A DNA stretch of 6,534 nt from Bacteroidales bacterium (GCA_008933525.1 WBUV01000187.1:1-6534), one strand, 5' to 3'; counted from the first letter of the stretch, positions 1 through 6,521 are shown. Program-made: numbers and translations. The notes: generated by a model not told the origin, from the sequence alone.

Positions 1-355
1 CTTTTACGGTTGTTTGTGATATTGATGGTTGACCTCCAATTTTTGCAAATCTGTTTAAATTTAATGCTCTAAGCATTAATGCAAGAAAAGTTTGATTTAC
101 ATCTTTTCTTAAATATTCTGTTACATATAATCCATTATCAGTTATCCACGAACAAGGTTGTGCAATATGGATTGAACCGCAATAAGCCCCGACTCTTCCA
201 ATTACAATGGTTGGACTTTCTATAAAATATTCATTATGATAACCTGCGATACCATTACCTCCATAAACTGGAAATTTTCCATCTTTCATTTTATCGCTAG
301 TTAGACCATTTCCGCTAGAAAGTTTAATTATTTCCGAAAGTTCAACAAGTTTATA
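1..355 (-). other. HsdS-type target-recognition domain at the C-terminus of the HsdM frame (partial)
   Basis: After the end of the methyltransferase domain the same frame reads YKLVELSEIIKLSSGNGL, then FPVYGGNGIAGYHNEY, IVIGRVGAYCGSIH and, near the edge, GGQPSISQTTVK. This is the usual layout of a type I specificity half-subunit (Methylase_S family): an opening VxLxEI segment, a G-rich beta core, a GRVGAxCG-like strand, and a closing Q-S-I/L-x-x-x-x-K segment. The domain chooses the DNA half-site that the complex recognises. There is no stop, start or ribosome-binding site between it and the methyltransferase, so it is a fusion and not a separate hsdS. Whether a second recognition domain follows is outside the window. 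It lies downstream of the frameshift, so it is not expected to be translated from the hsdM start. Confidence 0.85.
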
Positions 356-1244
356 GTTTGAATACATAGGAGAATTAACTAACTTATATCTCTCACCACT
401 AAGCGTATAATCTCCATTTTTAGCGATTTCAGTTTTAGATACAGTATGAGCTAATGCTGATTCTTTGAATGAGCCATCCTTGAAAAGTTTTAAAACACCA
501 ATGGCGTCTTCTAACTGTCCGCCCTTTACGGCATTTCGCTGTGCGCCCAAGCCATAGCCATCGTTTTCTATTTTTACAAAAAGAATTTCTTTACTTGCTT
601 TTGCAAACTCTTTATCCATTAAAAGAATCGAGGTTTTTACGCCGCTGTAGGGGTTGAAAACGCCCGCAGGCAAACTTACCACGGCATAAAGGTGTTTTTC
701 TACCAACATTTTGCGTAGCTCCTTGTAGGCTGTTCCACTTTGGAATATTATGCCCTCGGGCACAATAATGCCAGCCCTGCCCTTGGGATTAAGGTGCTCG
801 GCAATATAATCCACAAAAAGCACCTCGCTACGGTTACTGCTAATGCTAAACTTCTTGTGCGGGCGTATTCCACCCTTTGGACTCATAAAGGGTGGATTGG
901 CCAGTATTACATCGTAGGTTTCGTTCCAGCGGTCATCGCTGCTTAGGGTGTCGTACTCCCAAATGTGAGGATCGGAAAAGCCATGTAGGTAAAGGTTTAC
1001 CAAACTTAAGCGTACCATATCAGGAGAAATGTCGTAACCCACAACATTTTTAATTAATCTTTTTCGCTCGTCGGGTGTTAGTTTATTGCTATTCTTTTCC
1101 TTAATATGCTTAAATGCCGAGATTAGGAAACCCGCAGTGCCGCACGCTGGATCGAGAATTGTGTCAGTTTTACTTGGGTCAACAACGGCTACCAAAAAAT
1201 CGATAATATGCCTTGGGGTACGGAACTGTCCCGCATCGCCCTGA

Positions 1245-1252
1245 GAACGAAC
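1245..1252 (-). repeat. 4-bp tandem duplication causing the hsdM frameshift
   Basis: The plus strand reads GAAC GAAC (GTTC GTTC in the sense of the gene). With both copies, the gene goes from ATG GGT TCG into a wrong frame. With a single copy it reads ATG GGT TCT CAG GGC GAT GCG GGA, that is MGSQGDAG, which matches the conserved HsdM segment GSQGDAGQFRTPRHIIDF without any other change. The lesion is therefore an exact one-unit tetranucleotide duplication. Replication slippage is the simplest origin. Confidence 0.9.
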
Positions 1253-1748
1253 CCATTACTGAAAGCAAGTATTCAAATGCGTCGCCTAACTTTTCGCTAT
1301 GAGTATACTCAAATTGGTTTATGGTTTTAAGGAATAGTTTTAACGTTTCGGGGTCGCGGTAGGGAAGGAACGCATTCTTAAAAATATCCCTGAATAGTTG
1401 CGGAATATTTGGGTTTTTATCCATGCTAGCAATGGCCTCGGAGTATAATGTAAGCATTTGGCTAGCGGTGGTTTTAGTGTCGAAAAGGATGTCCCAACTG
1501 TATTTTTCAAATTCAACAACTACTGTTTTGCTTGGGTCTTTAGGGTCGGGAATTGTATAGTTGGAAAAGAATTTGGCCTTTCCTCCTAGTTCAACAGCTT
1601 CCTTGTCCATATCGTCCATGAACTTGTAAATTAGCCCAATGGTAATTTGCTCAATCTGTGCTTTCGGATCAGGAAGTTTACCAACAAGTATATCGCGGCA
1701 ATCGTCAATTCTTTTTTTTGTGGTTGTATCTAACATAAGGCGGTTTAA

Positions 1749-1768
1749 TTAAGCGATAAATCGCTCAA
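1749..1768 (-). repeat. Small inverted repeat over the hsdR stop codon
   Basis: The plus strand has AGCGAT (1752-1757), two bases, then ATCGCT (1760-1765). In RNA, flanking pairs including one G-U extend it to about 9 bp, covering the last codons (ERFIA) and the TAA. No T-run follows, so it is unlikely to be a terminator. It might affect translational coupling to hsdM or mRNA stability, but it may also be chance. Confidence 0.35.
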
Positions 1769-4274
1769 GATTTATATAGTCTTTAACGTACAAAGGTATA
1801 ACTTCTCGGTATTTTGCATCAACCTCTTTAAACTGCGAAATTGTTAAAGTGGGGTTGGTTTGTAATGCGTGAAAATCCTTGGCTTCAATAATTTTTCGTA
1901 TTTCATTATCAACAATGTACGCTTTGAAGAAGTATTTCAGGGCTCTAATATTAACATCCTCATTGGGCGGGTATATCGATATGAATTTATCAAACTCCTC
2001 ATCGAGTAATTCGTCCTTTGACTTGAATTTTGGGATAATTCCAAATACCTTCTCAACCATTTCGCGAATGGATACCTTACGGTCAATCTTTGCAGCTTTC
2101 CTTAACTTCTCAAGGTTAAAGTACTCCTCGGGTTTGTCGAATATTTCGCTTTGGATATGCGATATAACTTGCTCCCAGTTACCCAACTCAACGTTTTTCT
2201 TAATAATATCGTCCATTATAATTCTATCCTCAAACTTTTTGAAAAGTTCTCGGTCAATTCGCATTCCCTCGTAGCCAATGTGTTGTTCCCTTAATTCAGC
2301 AAGAGGATCGTGAATATGGCTGTCGTATTGATCAATGTTGTAATTACCTCCACCATTTCCATCACCTTCGTAGGGTTTTGGGAGTGCTAATTTTTTATCG
2401 TAATCGAATTTTTCCTCAAAGAACTCGCAATTGGCAAAAAAGTCGAAAAGGTTGAAGTATTGTTTTTCGTGCAGTACAACTTCTTCATCGCCAAGTTCGT
2501 TCTTGTGTTTAAATTCGAATGTGTTTTTACGGGTGCCACGGCCTTTAATCTGTACAAAATCAGCAGGACTAAATATTGGCCTAACCATACAAAGGTTAAG
2601 TAAATCGGTGCAGTCGTATCCTGTTGTCATCATTCCAACAGTAACACAGACCCTTGTCTTACTCGATTTATAACCCTCCAACCAATTTGTTTTGCCATTG
2701 AGGTTATTGTTTGTAAAATTGATTGTCATTTGTTGAGCATCGCCCACCTGCGATGTAACCTGTACGGCAAAGTCGGAGTTGTATTTTCCTGGGTAAAGTT
2801 TTTCTGCAAGGTCGTTTAAAATTTCAGTAAGTTTCCTGGCGTGGTTTTGGCTTACTGCAAAGAATATTGTTTTCCCGATTTCGTTTGTAATTGGATCGTG
2901 AAGAGCATGTTCCAAAAATGTTTGACAAAAAACTCGGTTTGTTTTTTCTGAGAAAAATTTCTTTTCAAAGTCTTTTGAGATGAATGTCTCCTGATCGTCC
3001 CCCTCCTCTGTGGTGATATTCACAGTATAGCCCTTGTCGGAGAGTAACTGTGTGGTTATTTCGGTGCGCGCATCAAGAACTTTTGGGTTTACTAAAAAGC
3101 CATCCTTAACTCCATCGAGTAAGGAGTACCTAAACGTTGGATCACCTCCTTCGCATCCAAATGTTGCATATGTGTCCCTGAGCATACGACGTTCAATTTC
3201 TCTTGGGTCGTTTTCTCTTACATTGTTCAGGTTAACTCCTTTGAGGTAATCTTTTGGGGTTGCTGTTAACCCTAACTTATAACCATGAAAATATTCAAAA
3301 ACCGCTCTTGCATTTCCAGAAATAGAACGGTGCGATTCGTCGGATATAATTAGGTCGAAATCGGTTGGAGAAAACTCCGATCGATACTTGTTGTTGAATA
3401 AAAGGGATTGTATGGTTGTGACCAGAATATCGGCTTTTATCCAATCTGATTTATGCTCTTTGTAGATAAATGTAGAATAATCGGGTTTAAGGTAGTTTGT
3501 AAATGCTTTCCATGCTTGGTCTTCGAGTTCAAGTCTGTCGACCAGGAACAGAACTCTGCGAGCATTCTTGGTTCTTAAAAATAATCGAATAATTGCTGCA
3601 GCAGTAAGTGTTTTGCCTGTTCCTGTTGCCATTTCGAATAAAAAGCGGTCTTTACCTTTGCTGACTGCTTTTTGGAGTGCTTGAATTGCTTTTATTTGGT
3701 ATTTACGTAAGAATCTTAATCCATTATTTCTGATAAAATCTTTGCTGAGTTCTACGCTTCCTTTCCATTCAGGTTTTTGAGCATAATTGGGCATTTGTAC
3801 AGCAACAATGTAGTCGTCTGTTACTATTTCATTTGCAAGTGCCTCTCTATCGGGATTCCATTCCTTTATTGCTCCAATTTCATTAGGTGAAGGGAATTTA
3901 TAGATAGGCTTTGGATTTCCTTTTTTAAGATTCCATAAGTAATGTACAATTCCATTGGAAAGAATTATGAATTGAGCGCTTACAGTGTTTGCATATTTAC
4001 GAGCTTGTTCTTTTGCAACCAAGGGATGCAAACTCTCTTTTTTAGCTTCAAGGACACAAATGGGCTTGTTGTTGGAGTCAACTAGCAAAAAGTCTAAAGA
4101 GCCATTCTTGGTTTTCTCAAAATCATTACCCCAAGCATCAACTTCTTGCTGAGTAATCTTTACATGATTTTCGAGCAGAATATTGGCTTTCCCTTCGTGA
4201 TTATCGAAGAATCGCCAACCAGCTTCTTCCAGAAGTTTATTTATTTTAATCCTAGCGTGGGCTTCGTTTTTCAT
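1749..4274 (-). CDS. hsdR: Type I restriction endonuclease, R subunit (EcoAI/EcoEI-like HsdR)
   Basis: The motor and nuclease subunit of a type I restriction enzyme. It joins an M2S core on unmodified DNA, pulls DNA with ATP and cuts at a distance. The 841 residues show all expected parts in order. The N-terminal PD-(D/E)xK nuclease has D61, then E76-A-K78 in VLEAKKE. The superfamily 2 helicase/translocase has Walker A ATGTGKT (216-222), DESH (312-315), TATP (337-340) and motif VI QIKGRGTR (575-582). A C-terminal helical region from about residue 655 resembles the EcoEI R C-terminal domain. The length fits the shorter EcoAI/EcoEI class, not the roughly 1,100-residue EcoKI class. The start MKNEAHARIKINKLLEEAGW is typical of the family. 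No Shine-Dalgarno sequence is seen, as is usual in Bacteroidota. It is first in an operon with the methyltransferase gene 12 bp downstream, and follows a 245-bp non-coding stretch. It appears fully intact although its partner is broken. Confidence 0.96.
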   Translation of the reverse strand: MKNEAHARIKINKLLEEAGWRFFDNHEGKANILLENHVKITQQEVDAWGNDFEKTKNGSLDFLLVDSNNKPICVLEAKKESLHPLVAKEQARKYANTVSAQFIILSNGIVHYLWNLKKGNPKPIYKFPSPNEIGAIKEWNPDREALANEIVTDDYIVAVQMPNYAQKPEWKGSVELSKDFIRNNGLRFLRKYQIKAIQALQKAVSKGKDRFLFEMATGTGKTLTAAAIIRLFLRTKNARRVLFLVDRLELEDQAWKAFTNYLKPDYSTFIYKEHKSDWIKADILVTTIQSLLFNNKYRSEFSPTDFDLIISDESHRSISGNARAVFEYFHGYKLGLTATPKDYLKGVNLNNVRENDPREIERRMLRDTYATFGCEGGDPTFRYSLLDGVKDGFLVNPKVLDARTEITTQLLSDKGYTVNITTEEGDDQETFISKDFEKKFFSEKTNRVFCQTFLEHALHDPITNEIGKTIFFAVSQNHARKLTEILNDLAEKLYPGKYNSDFAVQVTSQVGDAQQMTINFTNNNLNGKTNWLEGYKSSKTRVCVTVGMMTTGYDCTDLLNLCMVRPIFSPADFVQIKGRGTRKNTFEFKHKNELGDEEVVLHEKQYFNLFDFFANCEFFEEKFDYDKKLALPKPYEGDGNGGGNYNIDQYDSHIHDPLAELREQHIGYEGMRIDRELFKKFEDRIIMDDIIKKNVELGNWEQVISHIQSEIFDKPEEYFNLEKLRKAAKIDRKVSIREMVEKVFGIIPKFKSKDELLDEEFDKFISIYPPNEDVNIRALKYFFKAYIVDNEIRKIIEAKDFHALQTNPTLTISQFKEVDAKYREVIPLYVKDYINLERFIA

Positions 4275-4341
4275 TTACTAAAACCAAATACTACAACTGA
4301 AATTCTAAATTTAAATCTATAAAGACTTTAAAATTAACAAC

Positions 4342-4407
4342 AAAACCTAACAAAACAAGAATGTGTTGAAAAAAGTTTTGTTAATAGTTGTGTTTTGGTG
4401 AGGTTTT
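4342..4407. repeat. Nested AT-rich inverted repeats in the hsdR leader region
   Basis: A perfect 9-bp inverted repeat, TAACAAAAC (4348-4356) and GTTTTGTTA (4375-4383), is separated by 18 bases. An outer pair, AAAACCT (4342-4348) and AGGTTTT (4401-4407), overlaps it by one base on the left. The next bases to the right (about 4403-4432) contain several degenerate GTTTTA-like units. They could form alternative hairpins in the hsdR leader or serve as a protein-binding site. Base composition is very biased here, so some of this pairing is expected by chance. Confidence 0.45.
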
Positions 4408-4439
4408 AACGTTTTAGTTTTTAGTGTTTTATGTGCAAT

Positions 4440-4488
4440 AACTATCTGGTCGACTAAATGTTTTCTACACATTTGTCGACAACTATCT
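4440..4488. repeat. GTCGAC-ended near-palindrome flanked by 8-bp direct repeats
   Basis: GTCGACTAAATG (4449-4460) faces CATTTGTCGAC (4470-4480) across a 9-base spacer. The arms pair over 11 bp with one unpaired T at 4455. Immediately outside lie two perfect copies of AACTATCT, at 4440-4447 and 4481-4488, leaving a 33-bp unit between them. The arrangement resembles a tiny inserted element with a target duplication, a recombination or regulator site, or a stem-loop between two transcription units. In the minus direction no T-run follows the stem, so a standard terminator is not supported. Confidence 0.6.
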
Positions 4489-4519
4489 ATAATTTTAATT
4501 CAGAAAATAACCTGTTACC

Positions 4520-4726
4520 CTATGTAGTATGACACTCTCTACAGCAGTAGTAGCATCCGTTTGACTTAGGATAATGCTTCTTAGCTTCTTTTACAGCATC
4601 TCGACAATTAGAAAACTGACCAAGATATAGCCTGTTTGAGGTATCAGGCAACCTTTCGCAATTTTCTTTATGCACTTCGTGATCTCCATTGTTTTGTGCA
4701 TTTTTGTTTACATAGTAACGTTCCAT
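4520..4726 (-). CDS. Small cysteine-rich protein, possible Ada-like zinc-binding fold
   Basis: Short protein of unknown function; 68 residues from the preferred start at 4724-4726 (MERYYVNKNAQNNGDHEVH). An upstream in-frame ATG at 4778-4780 would give 86 residues. I prefer the inner one because the 18 extra residues look unlike a domain and their DNA holds an inverted repeat that ends right at the inner ATG. The core has a histidine and a cysteine in HEVHKENC, a middle stretch LGQFSNCRDAVKEAKKHYPKSNG, and a closing CYYCCRECH. The layout (H/C pair, then F-x-S/N-x-x-x-A-x-x-x-A, then CxxC) recalls the Ada metal-binding domain, in which two cysteines and a later CxxC hold zinc. This similarity is inferred from pattern alone. 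I recall similar small YYVNKNxQxNGDHEVHK proteins as uncharacterised bacterial proteins. It follows abiEii on the same strand by 76 bp and precedes hsdR, so it may belong to the abiE transcript. No signal peptide or membrane segment is visible. Confidence 0.8.
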   Translation of the reverse strand: MERYYVNKNAQNNGDHEVHKENCERLPDTSNRLYLGQFSNCRDAVKEAKKHYPKSNGCYYCCRECHTT

Positions 4727-4771
4727 AATCCTATTTTTGGTTAAACAACCTGTATGCTGTTTAATAGGATT
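4727..4771 (-). promoter_or_regulatory. 9-bp inverted repeat ending at the start codon of the small cysteine-rich gene
   Basis: AATCCTATT (4727-4735) and AATAGGATT (4763-4771) are perfect inverted copies 27 bases apart. A further 5-bp pair, AAACA (4743-4747) with TGTTT (4758-4762), lies inside and directly joins the right arm. The RNA could therefore form a 14-bp stem with a 7-base bulge. In the direction of transcription the second arm ends at the base before the ATG at 4724-4726. A regulator site, a translation-control hairpin or an RNA-processing site between abiEii and this gene are all possible. Function is inferred only. Confidence 0.6.
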
Positions 4772-4802
4772 GGAGTTCAATTTGTTACCTAACGGTGCTG
4801 TT

Positions 4803-5660
4803 TTATTTAAAAATCCTAGTAAATAGAGTCAGCAATTCATTTTTAACTAAGTCGAATTCTGGAAAGTTACCTGATATTTGATGAGAAAGGCTATTCGTCC
4901 AGGCAGATCGAAGCGATTTTTCGTTTTCGGGGTTAATGAGTTGCTCAACACCTGTGAATTGATAACCCTTGAATTCCAGTTTTTTGTGAAAAGCATCGAT
5001 TATAGGGGTGTAATCTAATGCGTTGAATTGATTCGAAAGATACCAGATATCGTAAAAATCGCGTGGAGCAGAGTATGATCGCTGTATGAGTGAACGCATT
5101 TTTTCAGCCAGTACCTCGTTAATGCTGTAGCAATTAATTTGCCTTGAGTTTTCAGTCAATTTATCCGAGTAGTTGTGGTTTATGTCTCTTGTGGTTGTGG
5201 GGAAAATTAAGAGTTCGTATAGAATGATCTCAATTTTAATTTTTGTTTGCCATCGTTGTGGGGGAGGAGGGGTTTCGTTCCTAGGGTGGTCGGAGCCCCA
5301 AAATTTAATCATAGCCTCATATCCCGCAAGGCTATTTTTATACTTAATTTCTCTTAATGATTCTATTTGAGTTGGTAGGTCAACTCTTTCAGTAAGTAGT
5401 TTTGTAATGTCAGATAAGTGCTTTTTTGTTAGATTGAAGCCTTTGTCAGTTGATGTGAAATCGAGATCTTCAGAAAATCTATAGTCTGGGAAATAGCACT
5501 TTTTTAGACAAGTTCCACCTTTGAATATTAGTTTATCTCTCAATTCGGGTATTGAGAAAATTGCATCAAGAAAGTGACCTAAAGCCCAATCCTTGTCAAT
5601 TGTACTTTTGGCAACCTTATTTTGTAATGCGATTGATGCAATTTCCTTTTGGAGTATCAT
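4803..5660 (-). CDS. abiEii: AbiEii-type nucleotidyltransferase toxin
   Basis: Toxin of an AbiE abortive-infection toxin-antitoxin system, a polymerase-beta-like nucleotidyltransferase. Related toxins (MenT group) are known to add nucleotides to tRNA 3' ends and so stop growth; whether this protein uses the same substrate is inference. Visible motifs over 285 residues: FKGGTCLKK (46-54) followed by RFSEDLDF (61-68), which supplies the G-G-T loop and the metal-binding D65-x-D67. The strand KIKIEII (140-146) contributes the third acidic residue, E144. The segment EVLAEKMRSLIQR (182-194) carries K187, and PRDFYDIWYL (199-208) carries R200, D201 and D204. All catalytic motifs of the family are present, so the toxin looks active. 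Start at 5658-5660, 18 bp after the antitoxin stop, with no Shine-Dalgarno sequence. Co-transcription with the antitoxin, which comes first, is the normal order for this system. Confidence 0.93.
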   Translation of the reverse strand: MILQKEIASIALQNKVAKSTIDKDWALGHFLDAIFSIPELRDKLIFKGGTCLKKCYFPDYRFSEDLDFTSTDKGFNLTKKHLSDITKLLTERVDLPTQIESLREIKYKNSLAGYEAMIKFWGSDHPRNETPPPPQRWQTKIKIEIILYELLIFPTTTRDINHNYSDKLTENSRQINCYSINEVLAEKMRSLIQRSYSAPRDFYDIWYLSNQFNALDYTPIIDAFHKKLEFKGYQFTGVEQLINPENEKSLRSAWTNSLSHQISGNFPEFDLVKNELLTLFTRIFK

Positions 5661-5678
5661 ATGGCGTTTACTGGTATA

Positions 5679-6506
5679 TTAATACTGTTTATTGCAGATG
5701 TCTAATATTTCATCACGGCTTATGTTCAGGCGGAGTCGCCAATCATTCACAAACTCACCTTTCTCTTCCCCAAATGGGTCGAAAAGATTATACCGTTTAT
5801 TTACTTTCTGCTTTGCAAATTTAACAAAAGACTTTAATCCTTGCTTGTCGAGTAATTCAATAAGAAACCCCATTCTTTTAATAGCGCTGATGTTATCTAT
5901 TGCTTCGCAATACGTTATCATTTTCTCAGCGTTTAACTTGGCCGTGTTTAAAGCTCTAATCAATTCTGCAATTCCTCCTGAGTGTTCTGGCAAGTCGAAA
6001 CAATCAACAATCGTTTTTTCAATATCTGTAATTCGATAACTTCGACTTCCATATCCTTCTTTTTGTATCCCCGCTATCTTTTTAGCCTTTATTTGCACAA
6101 ACTTATATCGAACTCCAAGTGCCTCAGCATTTCTTTTTTGACTGGCTGTTTGTATGTAAATGATATTGGGGAACTGCTCTGTTAAGCCATGCTTATTCAG
6201 CGCAGACCAATAAGATATAGTACCATCTGGAACAAGGAAGCAACCAATTGCATTCTCGTCCTTAAATGTAGATCTGCAATACTTTCCTCTTTCTAGGCGT
6301 GACAGTATCTTCTTCTTGACAAGGTTTTCGAGAACCTCATTTAGATTCTCGAACTTACTGCCAAGTTGGTTCTCGATATCGGAAAATGAGAATAACTCAA
6401 CTTCATTCTCATCTAATAGATGCATGAAGTGGAGTTGTGCTTGAGTCAGGTTTGCAGAGATATATCCGCTATCAGCCATTACATTTTGTGTTACGATAAG
6501 ACCCAT
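5679..6506 (-). CDS. abiEi: AbiEi-type antitoxin and transcriptional repressor
   Basis: Antitoxin of the AbiE pair. In studied members it works without forming a stable complex with the toxin (type IV behaviour) and represses its own operon through an N-terminal winged helix-turn-helix that binds inverted repeats. The 275 residues show an N-terminal winged helix at about 20-83, with a helix pair (FSFSDIENQLGSKFENLNEVLENLV is its region) and a basic wing ending RLERGKY (70-76). The C-terminal AbiEi domain contains the segment YWSALNKHGL (99-108) and DIEKTIVDCFDLPEHSGG (161-178), a stretch typical of this family. Two starts are possible: ATG at 6504-6506, which falls in the spacer of a 9-bp inverted repeat, and ATG at 6477-6479 (residue 10, MADSGYISANL). 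If the repeat is the operator, the inner start would place it just upstream, the more usual arrangement. The promoter lies beyond the right edge. Confidence 0.9.
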   Translation of the reverse strand: MGLIVTQNVMADSGYISANLTQAQLHFMHLLDENEVELFSFSDIENQLGSKFENLNEVLENLVKKKILSRLERGKYCRSTFKDENAIGCFLVPDGTISYWSALNKHGLTEQFPNIIYIQTASQKRNAEALGVRYKFVQIKAKKIAGIQKEGYGSRSYRITDIEKTIVDCFDLPEHSGGIAELIRALNTAKLNAEKMITYCEAIDNISAIKRMGFLIELLDKQGLKSFVKFAKQKVNKRYNLFDPFGEEKGEFVNDWRLRLNISRDEILDICNKQY

Positions 6507-6521
6507 TATTTAGGTCTTATC
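6495..6521 (-). promoter_or_regulatory. Candidate AbiEi operator: perfect 9-bp inverted repeat at the abiEi start
   Basis: GATAAGACC (6495-6503) and GGTCTTATC (6513-6521) are perfect inverted copies around a 9-base spacer. The spacer contains the outer candidate start codon of abiEi (6504-6506). AbiEi proteins are known to repress their operons by binding inverted repeats at the promoter, so this is the natural operator candidate. In RNA the same sequence would put the outer ATG in the loop of a 9-bp hairpin. Right next to it, CATC (6521-6524) and GATG (6531-6534) form a smaller inverted pair that may continue outside the window. Confidence 0.65.

Larger units (their letters stand above)
1..1736 (-). 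pseudogene. hsdM: Type I RM methyltransferase fused to a specificity domain (HsdM-HsdS), frameshifted and cut by the left edge
   Basis: N6-adenine DNA methyltransferase of a type I restriction-modification system. The start at 1734-1736 (MLDTTTKKRI) opens a typical HsdM N-terminal helical domain. The reading frame is native for about 163 residues, up to VMGS, then runs 22 wrong residues to a stop at 1179-1181. Translating the next frame from 1246 down to 2 gives a continuous, unmistakable continuation: SQGDAGQFRTPRHIIDF, SAM-binding motif I DPACGTAGFL (1124-1153), and catalytic motif IV NPPF (887-898). The methyltransferase part ends near NGDYTLSGERY (386-418). No stop follows, and the frame enters an HsdS-like target-recognition domain. 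If repaired, 577 codons are visible and the gene continues beyond base 1. The downstream part cannot easily be made alone: its frame has a TAA at 1256-1258, and its first ATG (1016-1018) lies after motif I. The gene begins 12 bp after hsdR, so the two are almost certainly co-transcribed. Family assignment is very secure; loss of function is inferred. Confidence 0.93.
4275..4519. other. Non-coding stretch between the small cysteine-rich gene and hsdR
   Basis: 245 bp with no credible coding sequence. It must hold the hsdR leader and probably its promoter, since the next gene upstream ends at 4520. I looked on the minus strand for the Bacteroidota promoter (TTG/TTTG near -33 and TAnnTTTG near -7). 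Only imperfect -7 look-alikes were found, for example TAGTATTTGG just before the hsdR start and TAGGTTTTG around 4342-4350, both with one extra spacer base and no convincing -33 partner. The half near hsdR is AT-rich with nested inverted repeats; the far half contains a near-palindrome with GTCGAC ends. No clear T-tailed terminator hairpin was seen. Confidence 0.7.

Noticed and set aside
740..946. Plus-strand open frame of 68 codons.
   Set aside because: It lies entirely opposite the methyltransferase catalytic domain, whose protein sequence is clearly conserved, and its product shows no recognisable features.
1179..1246. The 22-residue tail of the short hsdM frame as a genuine C-terminus of a natural small protein.
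   Set aside because: The sequence of the other frame over the same bases is the conserved HsdM segment, so the tail is out-of-frame readthrough after the duplication.
1879..2274. Plus-strand open frame of 131 codons opposite hsdR.
   Set aside because: Antisense shadow; serine-rich translation typical of the reverse of an AT-rich gene, while the minus strand encodes the HsdR C-terminal domain.
4275..4300. TAGTATTTGG on the minus strand as a Bacteroidota -7 promoter element for hsdR.
   Set aside because: The spacing inside the element is off by one base, it is only about 15 bp from the start codon, and no -33 TTTG at proper distance was seen.
4440..4488. Intrinsic terminator for the gene upstream of hsdR.
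   Set aside because: The stem-loop is real, but no T-run follows it on the minus strand, so a standard intrinsic terminator is not supported.
4775..4800. ACCTAAC on the plus strand resembles a core site of an integron cassette attC, next to a single small gene and an inverted repeat.
   Set aside because: No matching GTTRRRY partner at attC spacing with the usual paired arms was found, the neighbouring genes are long operonic genes, and no integrase is in the window. A seven-base degenerate match is expected by chance.
5552..6185. Several overlapping plus-strand open frames opposite abiEi and the start of abiEii.
   Set aside because: They overlap each other and well-recognised AbiE genes, and their translations look like random serine/phenylalanine-rich reverse frames.
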